Shown here: positions 46,247 to 55,657 of the stretch, in pieces
Layout of the letters: every line of letters begins with the position of its first letter
Position numbering within the stretch: position 1 is the stretch's first letter
Assembly: GCF_000219725.1 (NCBI RefSeq)
Contig: NC_015732.1
Span: 1,178,001-1,242,000 of the forward strand
Source of the DNA: Gracilinema caldarium DSM 7334
GTDB taxonomy: Bacteria; Spirochaetota; Spirochaetia; Treponematales; Breznakiellaceae
Reading direction: 5' to 3'
DNA length: 64,000 bases
Program-made: the position numbers and the translations under genes
The notes under the pieces: generated by a model
Seen by the model: only the letters and a program-made list of their open reading frames with translations
Database searches by the model: none
Told to the model about the DNA's origin: nothing

Positions 46247-46911
46247 TCCCCACCGGGTAAGAAATCCTACATGTGGGCTGCGGTGGGCTATGTGGATGGG
46301 AAGCCGATACACCGGTTTGCCTATCATCCGAGCCGATCCGGCAGTCTTGCCGATACCCTGCTGAAAGGTTTCTCAGGATATATCCAGACCGATGGGTATA
46401 AGGGCTAGGATCATCTTGCGGCTTGAGTCGGAGTACCGGGGAAAACTCACCTCAGGACAGTTGACCACTGAACAGTTTGTTAGCGAGCGGAATCGTGCCA
46501 TGGTGCCGATCTTTGAAGAACTGCGGTCCTGGCTCTTGGCACGCTCCTATGAGGTGGCTCCGAAGAGTAAACTGGGAATGGCCATAGCCTATGCGCAAGA
46601 ACTGTTTGATCGGACGATTCGGTTTGTAGAACATCCGCCGCTAACCCCTGACACGAATCGGGTTGAAAATGCGATTTGGCCCTTTGTGGTAGGACGAAAG
46701 AACTGGCTCTTTTCGGGTAGTGCTCTGGGGTGCTCATGCCCAGTGCAGAGCTCTACAGCCTCATCGAGACCGTAAAGGCAAACGGACATGAGCCCTTTCG
46801 TACCTCTGTTATCTCTTTGATAAGCTCCCAACCTGTACAACCGTAGCCGAACGAGAAGCATTGCTACCCTATCGTTTAGCTCCTGCAAGCTACACCATCA
46901 ACGGAATGTAA
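46247..46911 (+). pseudogene. Decayed IS66-family transposase (C-terminal part)
   Basis: In changing frames the sequence reads SYMWAAVGYVDGKPIHRFAYHPSRSG and GYIQTDGYKG, then TPDTNRVENAIWPFVVGRKNWLFSGS, then ELYSLIETVKANGHEPF and a final segment YLFDKLP. These are typical of the IS66 TnpC transposase. A stop and at least two frameshifts break it, and the N-terminal part is missing next to the IS256 element. Confidence 0.85.
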
Positions 46912-46938
46912 TTGACGGTTATATCAGAATTAGTAGAA

Positions 46939-49743
46939 TTATTGTAATAAATTCATGATATTGGTTCTTCCCCATCGTTTAGCAATATCATAGGGTGTTT
47001 CATCTTCATTATTTTTTATGCTTTTTAATGCACCAAGTTCAATCAAGGTTTTTATTGTAGCCTCGTTTCCTTTGCTTGCTGCAAGATGTAGGATCGTGTT
47101 TCCCATAGGATCTTTATTATTTATATTTTTTGTATTTAAGAGTACTTTAATTATTTCAGGCCCCCTGGAAATAATCATTGAAGCAGCTGATTCTCCATCT
47201 GAGGCTATATTAAAGAGATCTGCCCCAATATCGATGAGAAATTTTGCTGTTTCCCATGCTTCCTGATCGATAGCGATTCTGAGGGCTGTTTTACCCTGGG
47301 CATCCACCATGTTGAGACGACCTCCCAGGTCTGTAATTGTTTTTATTATAGGTATGGCTGCTCCAGAGAGAACAGCGATATGTAGCGGTGATCTGCCGTA
47401 ATCATCAGAGAGAGCAAGTCGATCTTTAGTTAACAGGACTCTTACAATTTCAGGGGAACCTGCCATAGCAAGTTGAAAAGGGGTTTTCCCCTGTGCATTC
47501 TGTGCATGGATCGCTGCACCTCGGGAAAGTAACAAGTTACATATATCTTTTTGATTACTTGAAACTGAAATATGTAATGGTGTATCACCGTTTATGTTTC
47601 GAGCCATTGGATTTGCTCCTGTATCAAGTAATACTTCTACATTAGAAGGAACACCTGATATAATTGCTTCAAATAATGGGGTTTGTCCTTGGTTGTTTCT
47701 TATTTCCAAATCGGCTTTGGCTTGAATAAGACGGTTTGCAATAATACCAATTCCTAATCGTTCAGCCTGATGTAAAGCTGTATCCCCAGAAAGATTTTGT
47801 ATATTTACATCCAATCCTGATTGGAGCAGTACAGGTACACAATCAGTAGCGTTCCAACGAACTGCAGCATGGAGAACCGTATTACCCAATTTATCGCGAG
47901 CCTGAATATTGGCTCCGGCAGAAAGTAATACGTTGACTGTTTTCGGTGCGTTGTTTCTGACAGCAAAAAATAAGGGAGTTTCACCTGTAGCATTTTTCAT
48001 TTCTAAAGAAATACCCCGTTGGACTAATAAAGGAATAATTGAATCCATACGCCATTGAGCTGTATAATGTAGAATACCATTCCCTAAGCCATCCTGAGCA
48101 TCATAGGTTGATGAATTGAGCATCCAATGTTTAATATTATTAGGATCTTTAAAAGCTAAGTAGAGAGGACTTTCTCCTTTTGAATTTACTGCAAAGATAT
48201 CAGCTCCTCGGGTAATGAGTAATTCACCTATTTCTCGTTCATCCAATTCCACGGCGAAATGTAGTGCTGTGTCACCAGCCTTATTTCTACTCTGAACCGA
48301 ACCTTTATTGTCAATAATTTGGGCAATTATTTTTACTGGTGCACTATTAATTGTCGCTATATGTAAAAGAGTATTACCTTTGTTATCACTTTTTAGAACC
48401 GTCTCTTGTGTTATCAGTTCTGTTAAGGCTGAGTTATTAATCGCTAAGGCCAAATCAAAGGGCGTTTTCCCTTCCGTATCATCAGCGAATATATCAGCCT
48501 GCCTACTTAAGAGAAATAGTATATAATCGCTACGATTAAATTTTACCGCAATATGTAAGGGAGTTTCTCCTTTAGTATTTCGAATATTAACATCTGCACC
48601 CCTTAAAACCAGTAAATCCGCAATGTCTTTTCCCATATCAAGTGCGACGCAAAGGTGTAACGGGGCTTCTCCATGATTATCCTTAAGATTTGGATTTGCT
48701 CCATTATCAAGGAGTAGTTTCATCCCATCCTTTCTGACTATAGTGGGCATTACAATGTGAAGTGCAGAATTCCCTTTGGCATCTTGAGCATTTACTAATG
48801 CCCCAGAACGGATCAATAATTGCATAATATCCAGGTAGCCACCCCTAGCCGCTTCATGCAGCGGGGTAGTACCTGAAGAATCTTTCACATTCACATCGGC
48901 TTTTCGTTCTAATAAGAGTTGCACAATGCCTAAATGCCCATAGCGGCTTGCATAGTGCAGGGGAGAAAGACCATCAGAAAAGCGAACATTGACATTTGAC
49001 GTGCGTACAGCAATGATAAAATAAGAAAATTTTTCATTTTTAGTGATATACCCGGCTTGTATCAGTTTTTCTGCCACACTGGCATGATTGTATGATTCAG
49101 GTGAACTTAAAGCTATATCCAGGGCTGTATCTCCACTAGAATCTTTCAGATTCAAAGGCATAGAAAGATTAAGAATTGCATCTACTGCAGAAATGTTGCC
49201 TTTTGCTGCAGCTATATGAAGCGTATTTTGCCCATTACTATTCTTTTGTAATACTGTATCATTATTGAGTAACGCTTTTAAAAGAGGATCACCCTTTTGC
49301 ATTGCTACTAAGAATGGTTGGGTCTCACTTTTACTTGCAAGAAATATATTAGCCTTTGCTTGAGCTAATTTTTCTATACAAGCAGAGGCATTATTAAGGC
49401 AAGCAATTTCAAGAGGTGTTCTCCCATCATTATCTTGAGCATCTATATTTGCTCCTAGGGCAATAAAAAGACTGGTAAGTTCTGCATCTTGTAATTCTAC
49501 AGCCCGATGTAAAGGAGTTCGCCCTTTTGTATCGGTTGCATTAATATCCATCTTCCCTTTAAAAAATTCCTGAACCTTTTCGGTTTTACCTTTTTCTATA
49601 AAGGACCATACATCATCTTCCTGTGGTGGTGCAGGAGGCGGAGTACTGGAACAACCAATCATATTGATTATAAAAATGACAGACATAAGTAATTTGTATA
49701 ATTGTGAAAAACTGTAAGTTGTGTTTTGCTGAGCGTATTCCAT
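46939..49743 (-). CDS. Ankyrin-repeat lipoprotein, 934 aa
   Basis: I start at the ATG at 49743; a TTG further up is unlikely, and an ATG at 49686 is the main alternative. The N terminus carries a hydrophobic stretch and a lipobox ending NMIGC, then SSTPPPAPP. From about residue 60 to the end there are more than twenty ankyrin repeats of 33 residues with G.TPLH.A and the later GAN....D. They cover almost the whole protein and no catalytic domain is seen. The protein should be anchored in a membrane with a long solenoid for protein binding. Partners are unknown. The tRNA-Leu gene is divergent upstream. Confidence 0.85.
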   Translation of the reverse strand: MEYAQQNTTYSFSQLYKLLMSVIFIINMIGCSSTPPPAPPQEDDVWSFIEKGKTEKVQEFFKGKMDINATDTKGRTPLHRAVELQDAELTSLFIALGANIDAQDNDGRTPLEIACLNNASACIEKLAQAKANIFLASKSETQPFLVAMQKGDPLLKALLNNDTVLQKNSNGQNTLHIAAAKGNISAVDAILNLSMPLNLKDSSGDTALDIALSSPESYNHASVAEKLIQAGYITKNEKFSYFIIAVRTSNVNVRFSDGLSPLHYASRYGHLGIVQLLLERKADVNVKDSSGTTPLHEAARGGYLDIMQLLIRSGALVNAQDAKGNSALHIVMPTIVRKDGMKLLLDNGANPNLKDNHGEAPLHLCVALDMGKDIADLLVLRGADVNIRNTKGETPLHIAVKFNRSDYILFLLSRQADIFADDTEGKTPFDLALAINNSALTELITQETVLKSDNKGNTLLHIATINSAPVKIIAQIIDNKGSVQSRNKAGDTALHFAVELDEREIGELLITRGADIFAVNSKGESPLYLAFKDPNNIKHWMLNSSTYDAQDGLGNGILHYTAQWRMDSIIPLLVQRGISLEMKNATGETPLFFAVRNNAPKTVNVLLSAGANIQARDKLGNTVLHAAVRWNATDCVPVLLQSGLDVNIQNLSGDTALHQAERLGIGIIANRLIQAKADLEIRNNQGQTPLFEAIISGVPSNVEVLLDTGANPMARNINGDTPLHISVSSNQKDICNLLLSRGAAIHAQNAQGKTPFQLAMAGSPEIVRVLLTKDRLALSDDYGRSPLHIAVLSGAAIPIIKTITDLGGRLNMVDAQGKTALRIAIDQEAWETAKFLIDIGADLFNIASDGESAASMIISRGPEIIKVLLNTKNINNKDPMGNTILHLAASKGNEATIKTLIELGALKSIKNNEDETPYDIAKRWGRTNIMNLLQ

Positions 49744-49843
49744 GGTTATATTCTCGGCACCTTTTTGTATAGTTTGACCCAATAATCGAATAATACGATG
49801 TTAATTCAAATAGGAACACTATGATAAAAAAAGGTATAAGATA

Positions 49844-49873
49844 TTGACATTTTTTTTTGAAATTTGTATTATA
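49844..49873 (+). promoter_or_regulatory. Promoter of the tRNA-Leu gene
   Basis: TTGACA at 49844-49849 and TATTAT at 49868-49873 are 18 bases apart, a good sigma-70-type match. They lie 17 bases before the tRNA. A second -10-like TATAAT overlaps at 49873. Confidence 0.65.
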
Positions 49874-49889
49874 TAATCACAATTTCACG

Positions 49890-49970
49890 CGGCGATGGTG
49901 GAATTGGTAGACACGCCAGCTTGAGGTGCTGGTGCCGAGAGGCATGGAGGTTCAAGTCCTCTTCGCCGCA
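49890..49970 (+). tRNA. tRNA-Leu (GAG)
   Basis: The acceptor arms GCGGCGA and TCGCCGC pair, with discriminator A at 49970. The anticodon loop TTGAGGT between CCAGC and GCTGG gives anticodon GAG. A long variable arm (TGCCGAGAGGCA) marks it as class II, and the T loop has TTCAAGT. The 3' CCA is not encoded. Confidence 0.95.
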
Positions 49971-49980
49971 GTCAACTTCA

Positions 49981-50013
49981 AAGCATACGATTTTTAAATC
50001 GTATGCTTTTTTT
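49981..50013 (+). terminator. Rho-independent terminator after tRNA-Leu
   Basis: An inverted repeat of 13 bases (49981-49993 with 49996-50008) is followed by a T-run, only ten bases after the tRNA. Confidence 0.85.
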
Positions 50014-50101
50014 GTATTTTTCTGAATACATTATTTTTGAAATGAAAGCCATCATAAAACGATGGAACAGGTACCTGCTGTTAAAAAGCCGTGTCTGCTT
50101 A

Positions 50102-50773
50102 TTATTTCTTTAAAAAGGCAGAGAGTAATCGAAGTTTTGCAGAGAGTTCGCCACCGGTAAGGAATTCTAGCTTTTTCCGATATTCTGCTCTGATTCCTTG
50201 ATTACCCCTTACACAGCTACAAGCTACAGTGTGCCATCCGTGGGTACGAATAAGACGGATGATGCTTTCTTCTGGTGTATAGATAAGTGGACGAATGAGG
50301 GTTACATGAAACGGTTCATAATACCGTTTTGCTTCCAGGACATCGATTCTGCCTTGTAAGATGAGATTCATAAGAAGTGTTGTTAAAGCATCATCAAGAT
50401 GGTGGCCCAGGGCGATTTTATTAAAATGATGTGCTCTAGCATAGTTCATCAATATCACTCTACGATATGTAGCACAGGTATAGCAGGTAAGATTCTGTTG
50501 CTTTTCTGGACTCAGTGGTTCATGAAGAACTACAAAGGGTATATCCATCATCTGATAATGCTTCTGTAAAGCCGTATTTTCATCTATATCATGAGTTACA
50601 ACCTGTACAGCGGTAAGTGAACATTCATAGGATGGCCAATGCTTAAGCTGTGTTAAAATATAGCTAAGAGCTAAAGAATCCTTGCCCCCCGATGCTCCAA
50701 TGAGAACACGATCCCCTTTTTGGATTAAATTAAAATCTGAAATAGCCTTTGCAACGGATTTTATAATATTCAT
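50102..50773 (-). CDS. ttcA: TtcA-like tRNA thiolation enzyme (PP-loop ATPase), 223 aa
   Basis: The protein has the ATP-binding PP-loop SGGKDS near residue 27, a CxxC pair in CYTCATYRR, the motif KIALGHHLDD and a last pair in CSCVRGNQG. This is the order found in TtcA, which makes 2-thiocytidine at position 32 of tRNAs using an iron-sulfur cluster held by such cysteines. The start is not certain: ATG at 50773 or at 50779, the latter using the discriminator base of the tRNA-Pro just upstream. The open frame further up is the tRNA itself. No ribosome binding site is visible, so the message probably comes from processing of a joint transcript with the tRNA. Confidence 0.75.
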   Translation of the reverse strand: MNIIKSVAKAISDFNLIQKGDRVLIGASGGKDSLALSYILTQLKHWPSYECSLTAVQVVTHDIDENTALQKHYQMMDIPFVVLHEPLSPEKQQNLTCYTCATYRRVILMNYARAHHFNKIALGHHLDDALTTLLMNLILQGRIDVLEAKRYYEPFHVTLIRPLIYTPEESIIRLIRTHGWHTVACSCVRGNQGIRAEYRKKLEFLTGGELSAKLRLLSAFLKK

Positions 50774-50778
50774 TAGCA

Positions 50779-50851
50779 TCGGGATGGGCGGATTTGAACC
50801 GCCGATCTCTTGCTCCCAAAGCAAGCGCCTTAGCCACTAGGCTACATCCCG
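50779..50851 (-). tRNA. tRNA-Pro (UGG)
   Basis: Acceptor arms CGGGATG and CATCCCG pair, with discriminator A. The anticodon stem CTTGC/GCAAG holds the loop TTTGGGA, so the anticodon is TGG. The T loop has TTCAAAT. CCA is not encoded. The TtcA-like gene starts within a few bases of its 3' end. Confidence 0.95.
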
Positions 50852-50931
50852 TTAAGATAAGCGGAACTATATCAAATTAATTATCCTTGGTCAATCCATG
50901 GGGTGGTATATATAAAGGTTAATAAGAAGTA

Positions 50932-51651
50932 TTATTCATCTTCATCATTTCCTGGTGGAAATACATAAAGATCAGGTATTTTATAGGTTCTCTGCATTGA
51001 ATAACTTGTTTGAACGAGTTCTTCACTGACAACGGAAATAGAAAAAAAATGTTGTAATGATTCAAAACCTTCAGCTTTAATTACTATTGCAAAATTAAAG
51101 TTCTTTTGTTCACCAACCTTATAAGCTTTTTGGGGCTTTGGCCAGAACGTAAAAGTCCCCGCTGTATTAGGAATAAGCCGATAGGGATTTTGCCAATTGG
51201 GATCAATCATGGTAGCTAGACTTCCATCTTCAAGAAGCATTACATCAATATTACTTATAGGCTCAAAATTTATACCGTTAAATACTCTACCAATAATTGT
51301 AGGTATATTATAGACAGGTCCCTTGATAATAGATGGTGATGTCTTATCACCAGGGGTATGGCTAAAGTGGGGTCTCATTGATTTAGCAATTTTATTAAGT
51401 CCTTCATATACCAAAGACACAATATCTGCATCTTCTTGCTGTTTTTCTAAAGTCTCGCTTTCTGACCGTGCCACACCGCGGCTTGAAATCACATAACGCG
51501 GCGGTAATCGATTGAGAACATAACAAGCTGTATCTAATCTGCATTGATAACAAGTACAAGGCTTGTCAGGTCTTCCTGCTTTTTCTATAGAATCAAATAT
51601 TTCATGTACCACGTTTAATACTCTATCTTCGATAGTGTTATGAATATCCAT
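50932..51651 (-). CDS. ComFB-domain protein, 239 aa
   Basis: The start at 51651 has AAGGAG eight bases upstream; an earlier ATG would overlap the next gene. Residues 1-80 fit the ComFB fold: the helix NTIEDRVLNVVHEIFD, then the cysteine set CTCYQCRLDTACY, then LNRLPPRYVIS. ComFB-type domains are reported to bind cyclic dinucleotides in some bacteria, and the cysteines may hold zinc. The C-terminal half (about 125-239) is beta-rich and may be a carboxypeptidase-regulatory or PEGA-like domain. It lies just after the HD-domain gene on the same strand, so the two probably form an operon. Confidence 0.7.
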   Translation of the reverse strand: MDIHNTIEDRVLNVVHEIFDSIEKAGRPDKPCTCYQCRLDTACYVLNRLPPRYVISSRGVARSESETLEKQQEDADIVSLVYEGLNKIAKSMRPHFSHTPGDKTSPSIIKGPVYNIPTIIGRVFNGINFEPISNIDVMLLEDGSLATMIDPNWQNPYRLIPNTAGTFTFWPKPQKAYKVGEQKNFNFAIVIKAEGFESLQHFFSISVVSEELVQTSYSMQRTYKIPDLYVFPPGNDEDE

Positions 51652-51668
51652 TGAGTACTCCTTACTAT

Positions 51669-52952
51669 CTATAAGTGTAGCCATGTTTCAGTGTTTCGCA
51701 AGACTTCTGTCACCTTGGATAAGTTGTTTTTTAATGCTTTATATACATCTGGTTCAGTAAATATTCGTATAACCCTAAGAACCCGCGCAAAATTTTCCAT
51801 AGTGTTCGTACTAAATACGGTTGGACCGGTTAAAAATGGTTTTTCCGATTCATGCAGCGCGAGATTGGTTTCAAATGAGATAGGTTCTGGTATGTCGATG
51901 ATTAGCTGATTTACCGAAACCGGAATTCCAGTCACAGAAGATAGTAATTCAGCTACACGTTGTTCCATAAAATCTCTCGTTTCCCAATCGAGCTTTTGAG
52001 CAATTTTATCTATTTCAAGAGGAAATTCCAGGATTGATGGCCATATATGCCCTTCTTGAACCAATGCTGCCAGTTGGGCACTGGAATGGTTAACACAGGC
52101 AAGTCTGGTAAATAGACCGGTATCATCAAGATTATAGAGGTCCTCAGGATGAAGAAACCCTGCAGCAAGGCTGGTTCTAATACATTTTTTCATCATCACT
52201 GTTGCAGAACGGACTTCCCGATGCCAGTAAACTGAGCGATACATGAGGTATTTAGAAAAAAGAATAGCCTCGATGTTTGCAATTCCCTTTGTATCTATGG
52301 AAAGCCCCTGTTTTTTATCTGGATAAAGTCTGCTCAAAGTAAAATCTATATCCTGATTCCCATAAGGAACCCCACAATGATGGGCGTCCCGGTTTAGGTA
52401 ATCAAGTTTGTCAGGATCGAGAACCCCAGAAAGAAGATGACGATAAAAAAGGATTTCTTCACTACCATGGATAGGAAGCTTATGATCTACAATTGCAGCG
52501 GTCATATAAGGATCCGCTCCGGTATGGCCAATGAGGAATTTTAATTCCTCGGACAGGATAAGTTTACCTGTGAGGACTTCATGCTCTTCCAGGGGAAGAT
52601 CTTTAAGACTGTGTGTATAAGGAAAGTGCCCAATATCATGAAGGAGGGCTGCACATAAAAAAGAAAAAAGACCTTCGGAACTAATAAATGCATCTGCTCC
52701 CCGTTCAAGGAGGATATATATCATTTTTTTGGCAATATGATATACCCCAATAGAATGAGCTGCTCTACTATGGGTTGCTCCTGGATAGACAAGATAGGTC
52801 GGACCAAGTTGACGAATATGATGTAACCGGTTAAATGAAGCGGACCGACAGAGTGCCGCTATGGCTGGAGTCATATAGATATGTCCCCAGATATTGTCCC
52901 TGAATGGTTCCGTGAAGCCTGATTGTAGCATCTCTGCCAGGTTGTGCTTCAT
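51669..52952 (-). CDS. HD-domain phosphohydrolase (COG1078/dGTPase-like), 427 aa
   Basis: The N-terminal part shows the features of the family: RLHHIRQLG, then ATHSRAAHSIGVYH, then the HD pair in ALLHDIGHFPYTHS, followed by HE. Later D in SGVLDPDKLDYLNRDAHH is also typical. These residues bind the metals used to remove phosphate from nucleotides. Relatives hydrolyse dGTP or other nucleoside triphosphates; the substrate here is not known. The gene starts eight bases after the aconitase stop, so both are likely co-transcribed. The start has a GGAGGT site somewhat far upstream (about 17 bases), so translation may be coupled. Confidence 0.85.
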   Translation of the reverse strand: MKHNLAEMLQSGFTEPFRDNIWGHIYMTPAIAALCRSASFNRLHHIRQLGPTYLVYPGATHSRAAHSIGVYHIAKKMIYILLERGADAFISSEGLFSFLCAALLHDIGHFPYTHSLKDLPLEEHEVLTGKLILSEELKFLIGHTGADPYMTAAIVDHKLPIHGSEEILFYRHLLSGVLDPDKLDYLNRDAHHCGVPYGNQDIDFTLSRLYPDKKQGLSIDTKGIANIEAILFSKYLMYRSVYWHREVRSATVMMKKCIRTSLAAGFLHPEDLYNLDDTGLFTRLACVNHSSAQLAALVQEGHIWPSILEFPLEIDKIAQKLDWETRDFMEQRVAELLSSVTGIPVSVNQLIIDIPEPISFETNLALHESEKPFLTGPTVFSTNTMENFARVLRVIRIFTEPDVYKALKNNLSKVTEVLRNTETWLHL

Positions 52953-52960
52953 TATCTGTT

Positions 52961-54910
52961 TTAGTTACCTCCAGAACGGGTATAGGGAACGAGCCCCCCT
53001 GCACGTAGAATACGACGAGATCGGTCATCAACATCAAGTTTTACTCGAATTATGAGATTTTTTGTTTTATTAAAGATTTCAAAACTTGAACTGCCAGTCT
53101 CTAAAAGGCTGTGAAGATGAGCCAGTTCCAATTGATCATTTTGATCAATCTTATGGTAATCTTCAGGATCGATAAAAATAAGAGGCAGTATACCGTAATT
53201 AACAAGATTAGCCTTATGAATCCGAGCATAGGACTTTACTAATACCGCTTTTACTCCTAAATACATTGGTGCGAGGGCTGCATGTTCTCGGGACGACCCT
53301 TGACCATAGTTATTGCCACCAACAATAATACAGGAGCCAACCTCTTTTGCCCGTTTCCAGAAATCTGGATCAAGCCGGGTAAATACAAACTTAGAAATTT
53401 CTGGAATATTAGATCTCAAGGGTAAGACTTTTGCACCTGCAGGCATAATATCGTCGGTACTGATATTATCTCCTGTTTTTAATAGGACCGGTAGTTGTAT
53501 ACTATCAGGAATTGGTTCAGGACTTGGACATGGTTTTATATTGGGTCCCCGTTCAATAGTTATCTTTTTAGCTTCTTCAATTGCAACTGGCGGGATGAGC
53601 ATTCCATCATCTGCAAGTTCAATACCTGCTAACAAATAGGTATCCAGATTGGTGTGGTCTATTGTAAATTGGTTTGGATTGGTTATTTGCCCTGTAAGAG
53701 CTGCTGCAGCAGCTGTTTCTGGTGAACAGAGATAAACCCTTGCATCTGCAGTCCCAGAACGGCCTTCAAAATTGCGATTAAAGGTTCGTAGGCTTATACC
53801 ACCAGATTTTGGTGCAAAACCCATACCAATGCAAGGTCCGCAGGCACTTTCGAGGATCCGGAATCCAGCCCTAATGAGTTCTCCTAAAATACCAGCCTTT
53901 TCAGCCGCGAGTAGGGTAGTACGGCTTCCAGGAGTAATTCCTGCTGAAACTCGAGGATCTATGACTTTCCCTTTTACAATAGATGCAACTGCTGCTAGGT
54001 CTTCCAAGGATGAATTAGTGCAGGAGCCAATTACCACCTGATCAACAGGAATTCCAGTAATGCTTGCAACGTCAATCACATTATCAGGAGAGTGAGGCTG
54101 GGCAATCATAGGCTGTAAAGTGTCTAGGTTTATTTCGATGATCCGGGCATATTGAGCATCAGGATCGGCTTGTAATGGTAACCATTGATTTCCACGACTT
54201 CTCATATCAAGGAACTGCTTCGTTATTTCATCAGAAGGGAAAAGCGAAGTCGTTGCCCCCAATTCTGCTCCCATATTACAGATAGTTGCCCGTTGGGTTA
54301 CACTTAATGATGCAACACCCTCTCCAAAGTACTCGTATATGGTCCCGACTCCGCCCTTTACTGTTTCTCTGCGTAGTAATTCGAGGATAATATCCTTTGC
54401 AGAGGTGGAACCTTTTAGACGTCCTGTGAGGTGAACTCCAACAATTTTAGGCATTATAAGATGAAAAGCCCCACCACCCATTGCAACTGCCACATCAAGT
54501 CCTCCTGCTCCAATGGCAAGCATACCGAGTCCGCCGCCAGTGGGTGTGTGGGAATCAGACCCAAGCAATGTTTTTCCTGGCAATCCAAAACGTTCAAGAT
54601 GTACCTGATGACAAATGCCATTCCCAGGACGGGAGAACCAGATACCATAACGGGCAGCTACACTCTGAAGATACCGGTGATCATCCATGTTTTTCCAATC
54701 TTCTTGTAAAGTATTATGATCAACATAGGAAACTGAAAGCTCTGTCTGAACTCTGTCTAAGCCCATAGATTCAAATTGTAGATAAGCCATGGTACCAGTA
54801 GCATCCTGTGTAAGGGTCTGATCAATTTTTATGGCAATTTCTGATCCCGTTTCCATTTGACCATCTATAAGATGTGCCTTAATAATTTTTTCAGCAACCG
54901 TAAAACCCAT
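52961..54910 (-). CDS. Aconitate hydratase, Aquifex-type, 649 aa
   Basis: The protein converts citrate to isocitrate through cis-aconitate. The three cysteines for the 4Fe-4S cluster are seen in VIGSCTNSS and in CGPCIGMG. SDSHTPTGGG is the active-site region, and GGNNYGQGSSREHAA in the C-terminal domain binds substrate. The length near 650 and the order of domains fit the short aconitase branch (TIGR01342 type). The ATG at 54910 has AAGGAG nine bases upstream. The divergent lipoprotein gene lies 114 bases away, so the promoters share this gap. Confidence 0.9.
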   Translation of the reverse strand: MGFTVAEKIIKAHLIDGQMETGSEIAIKIDQTLTQDATGTMAYLQFESMGLDRVQTELSVSYVDHNTLQEDWKNMDDHRYLQSVAARYGIWFSRPGNGICHQVHLERFGLPGKTLLGSDSHTPTGGGLGMLAIGAGGLDVAVAMGGGAFHLIMPKIVGVHLTGRLKGSTSAKDIILELLRRETVKGGVGTIYEYFGEGVASLSVTQRATICNMGAELGATTSLFPSDEITKQFLDMRSRGNQWLPLQADPDAQYARIIEINLDTLQPMIAQPHSPDNVIDVASITGIPVDQVVIGSCTNSSLEDLAAVASIVKGKVIDPRVSAGITPGSRTTLLAAEKAGILGELIRAGFRILESACGPCIGMGFAPKSGGISLRTFNRNFEGRSGTADARVYLCSPETAAAAALTGQITNPNQFTIDHTNLDTYLLAGIELADDGMLIPPVAIEEAKKITIERGPNIKPCPSPEPIPDSIQLPVLLKTGDNISTDDIMPAGAKVLPLRSNIPEISKFVFTRLDPDFWKRAKEVGSCIIVGGNNYGQGSSREHAALAPMYLGVKAVLVKSYARIHKANLVNYGILPLIFIDPEDYHKIDQNDQLELAHLHSLLETGSSSFEIFNKTKNLIIRVKLDVDDRSRRILRAGGLVPYTRSGGN

Positions 54911-54988
54911 TATCTTTGCTCCTTACAACCAGATATTATAAAGCAGAAGTAGCTCTGTCTATAGGATCTGAAGAAATTTGCGATCCCT

Positions 54989-55017
54989 TTGACGTGTAAG
55001 GAATGAAAGAGTAGAAT
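54989..55017 (+). promoter_or_regulatory. Possible promoter of the lipoprotein gene
   Basis: TTGACG at 54989-54994 and TAGAAT at 55012-55017 are 17 bases apart. The expected start of transcription lies at or near the ATG at 55025, and no ribosome binding site is visible between them, so the message may be leaderless. Confidence 0.4.
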
Positions 55018-55024
55018 ATAGCCA

Positions 55025-55648
55025 ATGGATAGATTGAAGATATTATTGCTCATAGTAGGGGTGTTCTCAAGTTTAACCTGTTCAAAAAACGAAAGAGAAG
55101 TAGAATCTAGCTCACAAACACTAGAGGCTCAAGAAGATTCAGCAATAGATAAGGGGATAGCAGTACCGACAATCAAAATGAAAGGTACTTCTACGGTAAT
55201 AGGGAAAAGTAATCAAAGCATCAATAGTATCGACGTTGGAATTCCAAATATAAATGCAAAACAACATCTTCCAGAGGACTTTATAATTGGTGAACTTGGA
55301 CAAGGTGAAATCCCTCTTGAAGTCTATAATATTGCAAAAGATTTTTGTAAACAATTACTCAATGCTACGTATGATGTAACACTTTTTTCATTTTTACCAC
55401 TGTCAGATCAAAACAAAGTAACGACACTTCTTCGTTCTAGTAAGGTAAGCCAGTTCCGCATCGGCGGTGGACAGATTGAAGAAAATGATAGGTATTCACT
55501 ATTGATACGTCTTTTGGGTCCTTCAGAATCTGTATCTGGAGTGATATATATTCGATATGTAAATACAGCATGGGTAATTGATGATATATCTTTTGAAAAG
55601 GATAAAAAAAGTGAATTTAACTTATTACAATATAAACACTTCTTATAG
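55025..55648 (+). CDS. Lipoprotein of unknown function, 207 aa
   Basis: The N terminus is basic, then hydrophobic, with a lipobox ending SLTC at residue 19. A Ser/Glu-rich linker follows. The C-terminal part (about residues 85-205) is a compact domain with LEVYNIAKDFCKQLLNATYD and a strand-rich end SGVIYIRYVNTAWVIDDISFE, which looks like the NTF2-like fold of small periplasmic proteins, but this is a guess from shape. It is nine bases before the PilZ gene on the same strand, so the two form an operon. Confidence 0.7.
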   Translation: MDRLKILLLIVGVFSSLTCSKNEREVESSSQTLEAQEDSAIDKGIAVPTIKMKGTSTVIGKSNQSINSIDVGIPNINAKQHLPEDFIIGELGQGEIPLEVYNIAKDFCKQLLNATYDVTLFSFLPLSDQNKVTTLLRSSKVSQFRIGGGQIEENDRYSLLIRLLGPSESVSGVIYIRYVNTAWVIDDISFEKDKKSEFNLLQYKHFL

Positions 55649-55657
55649 GAGAATGTA

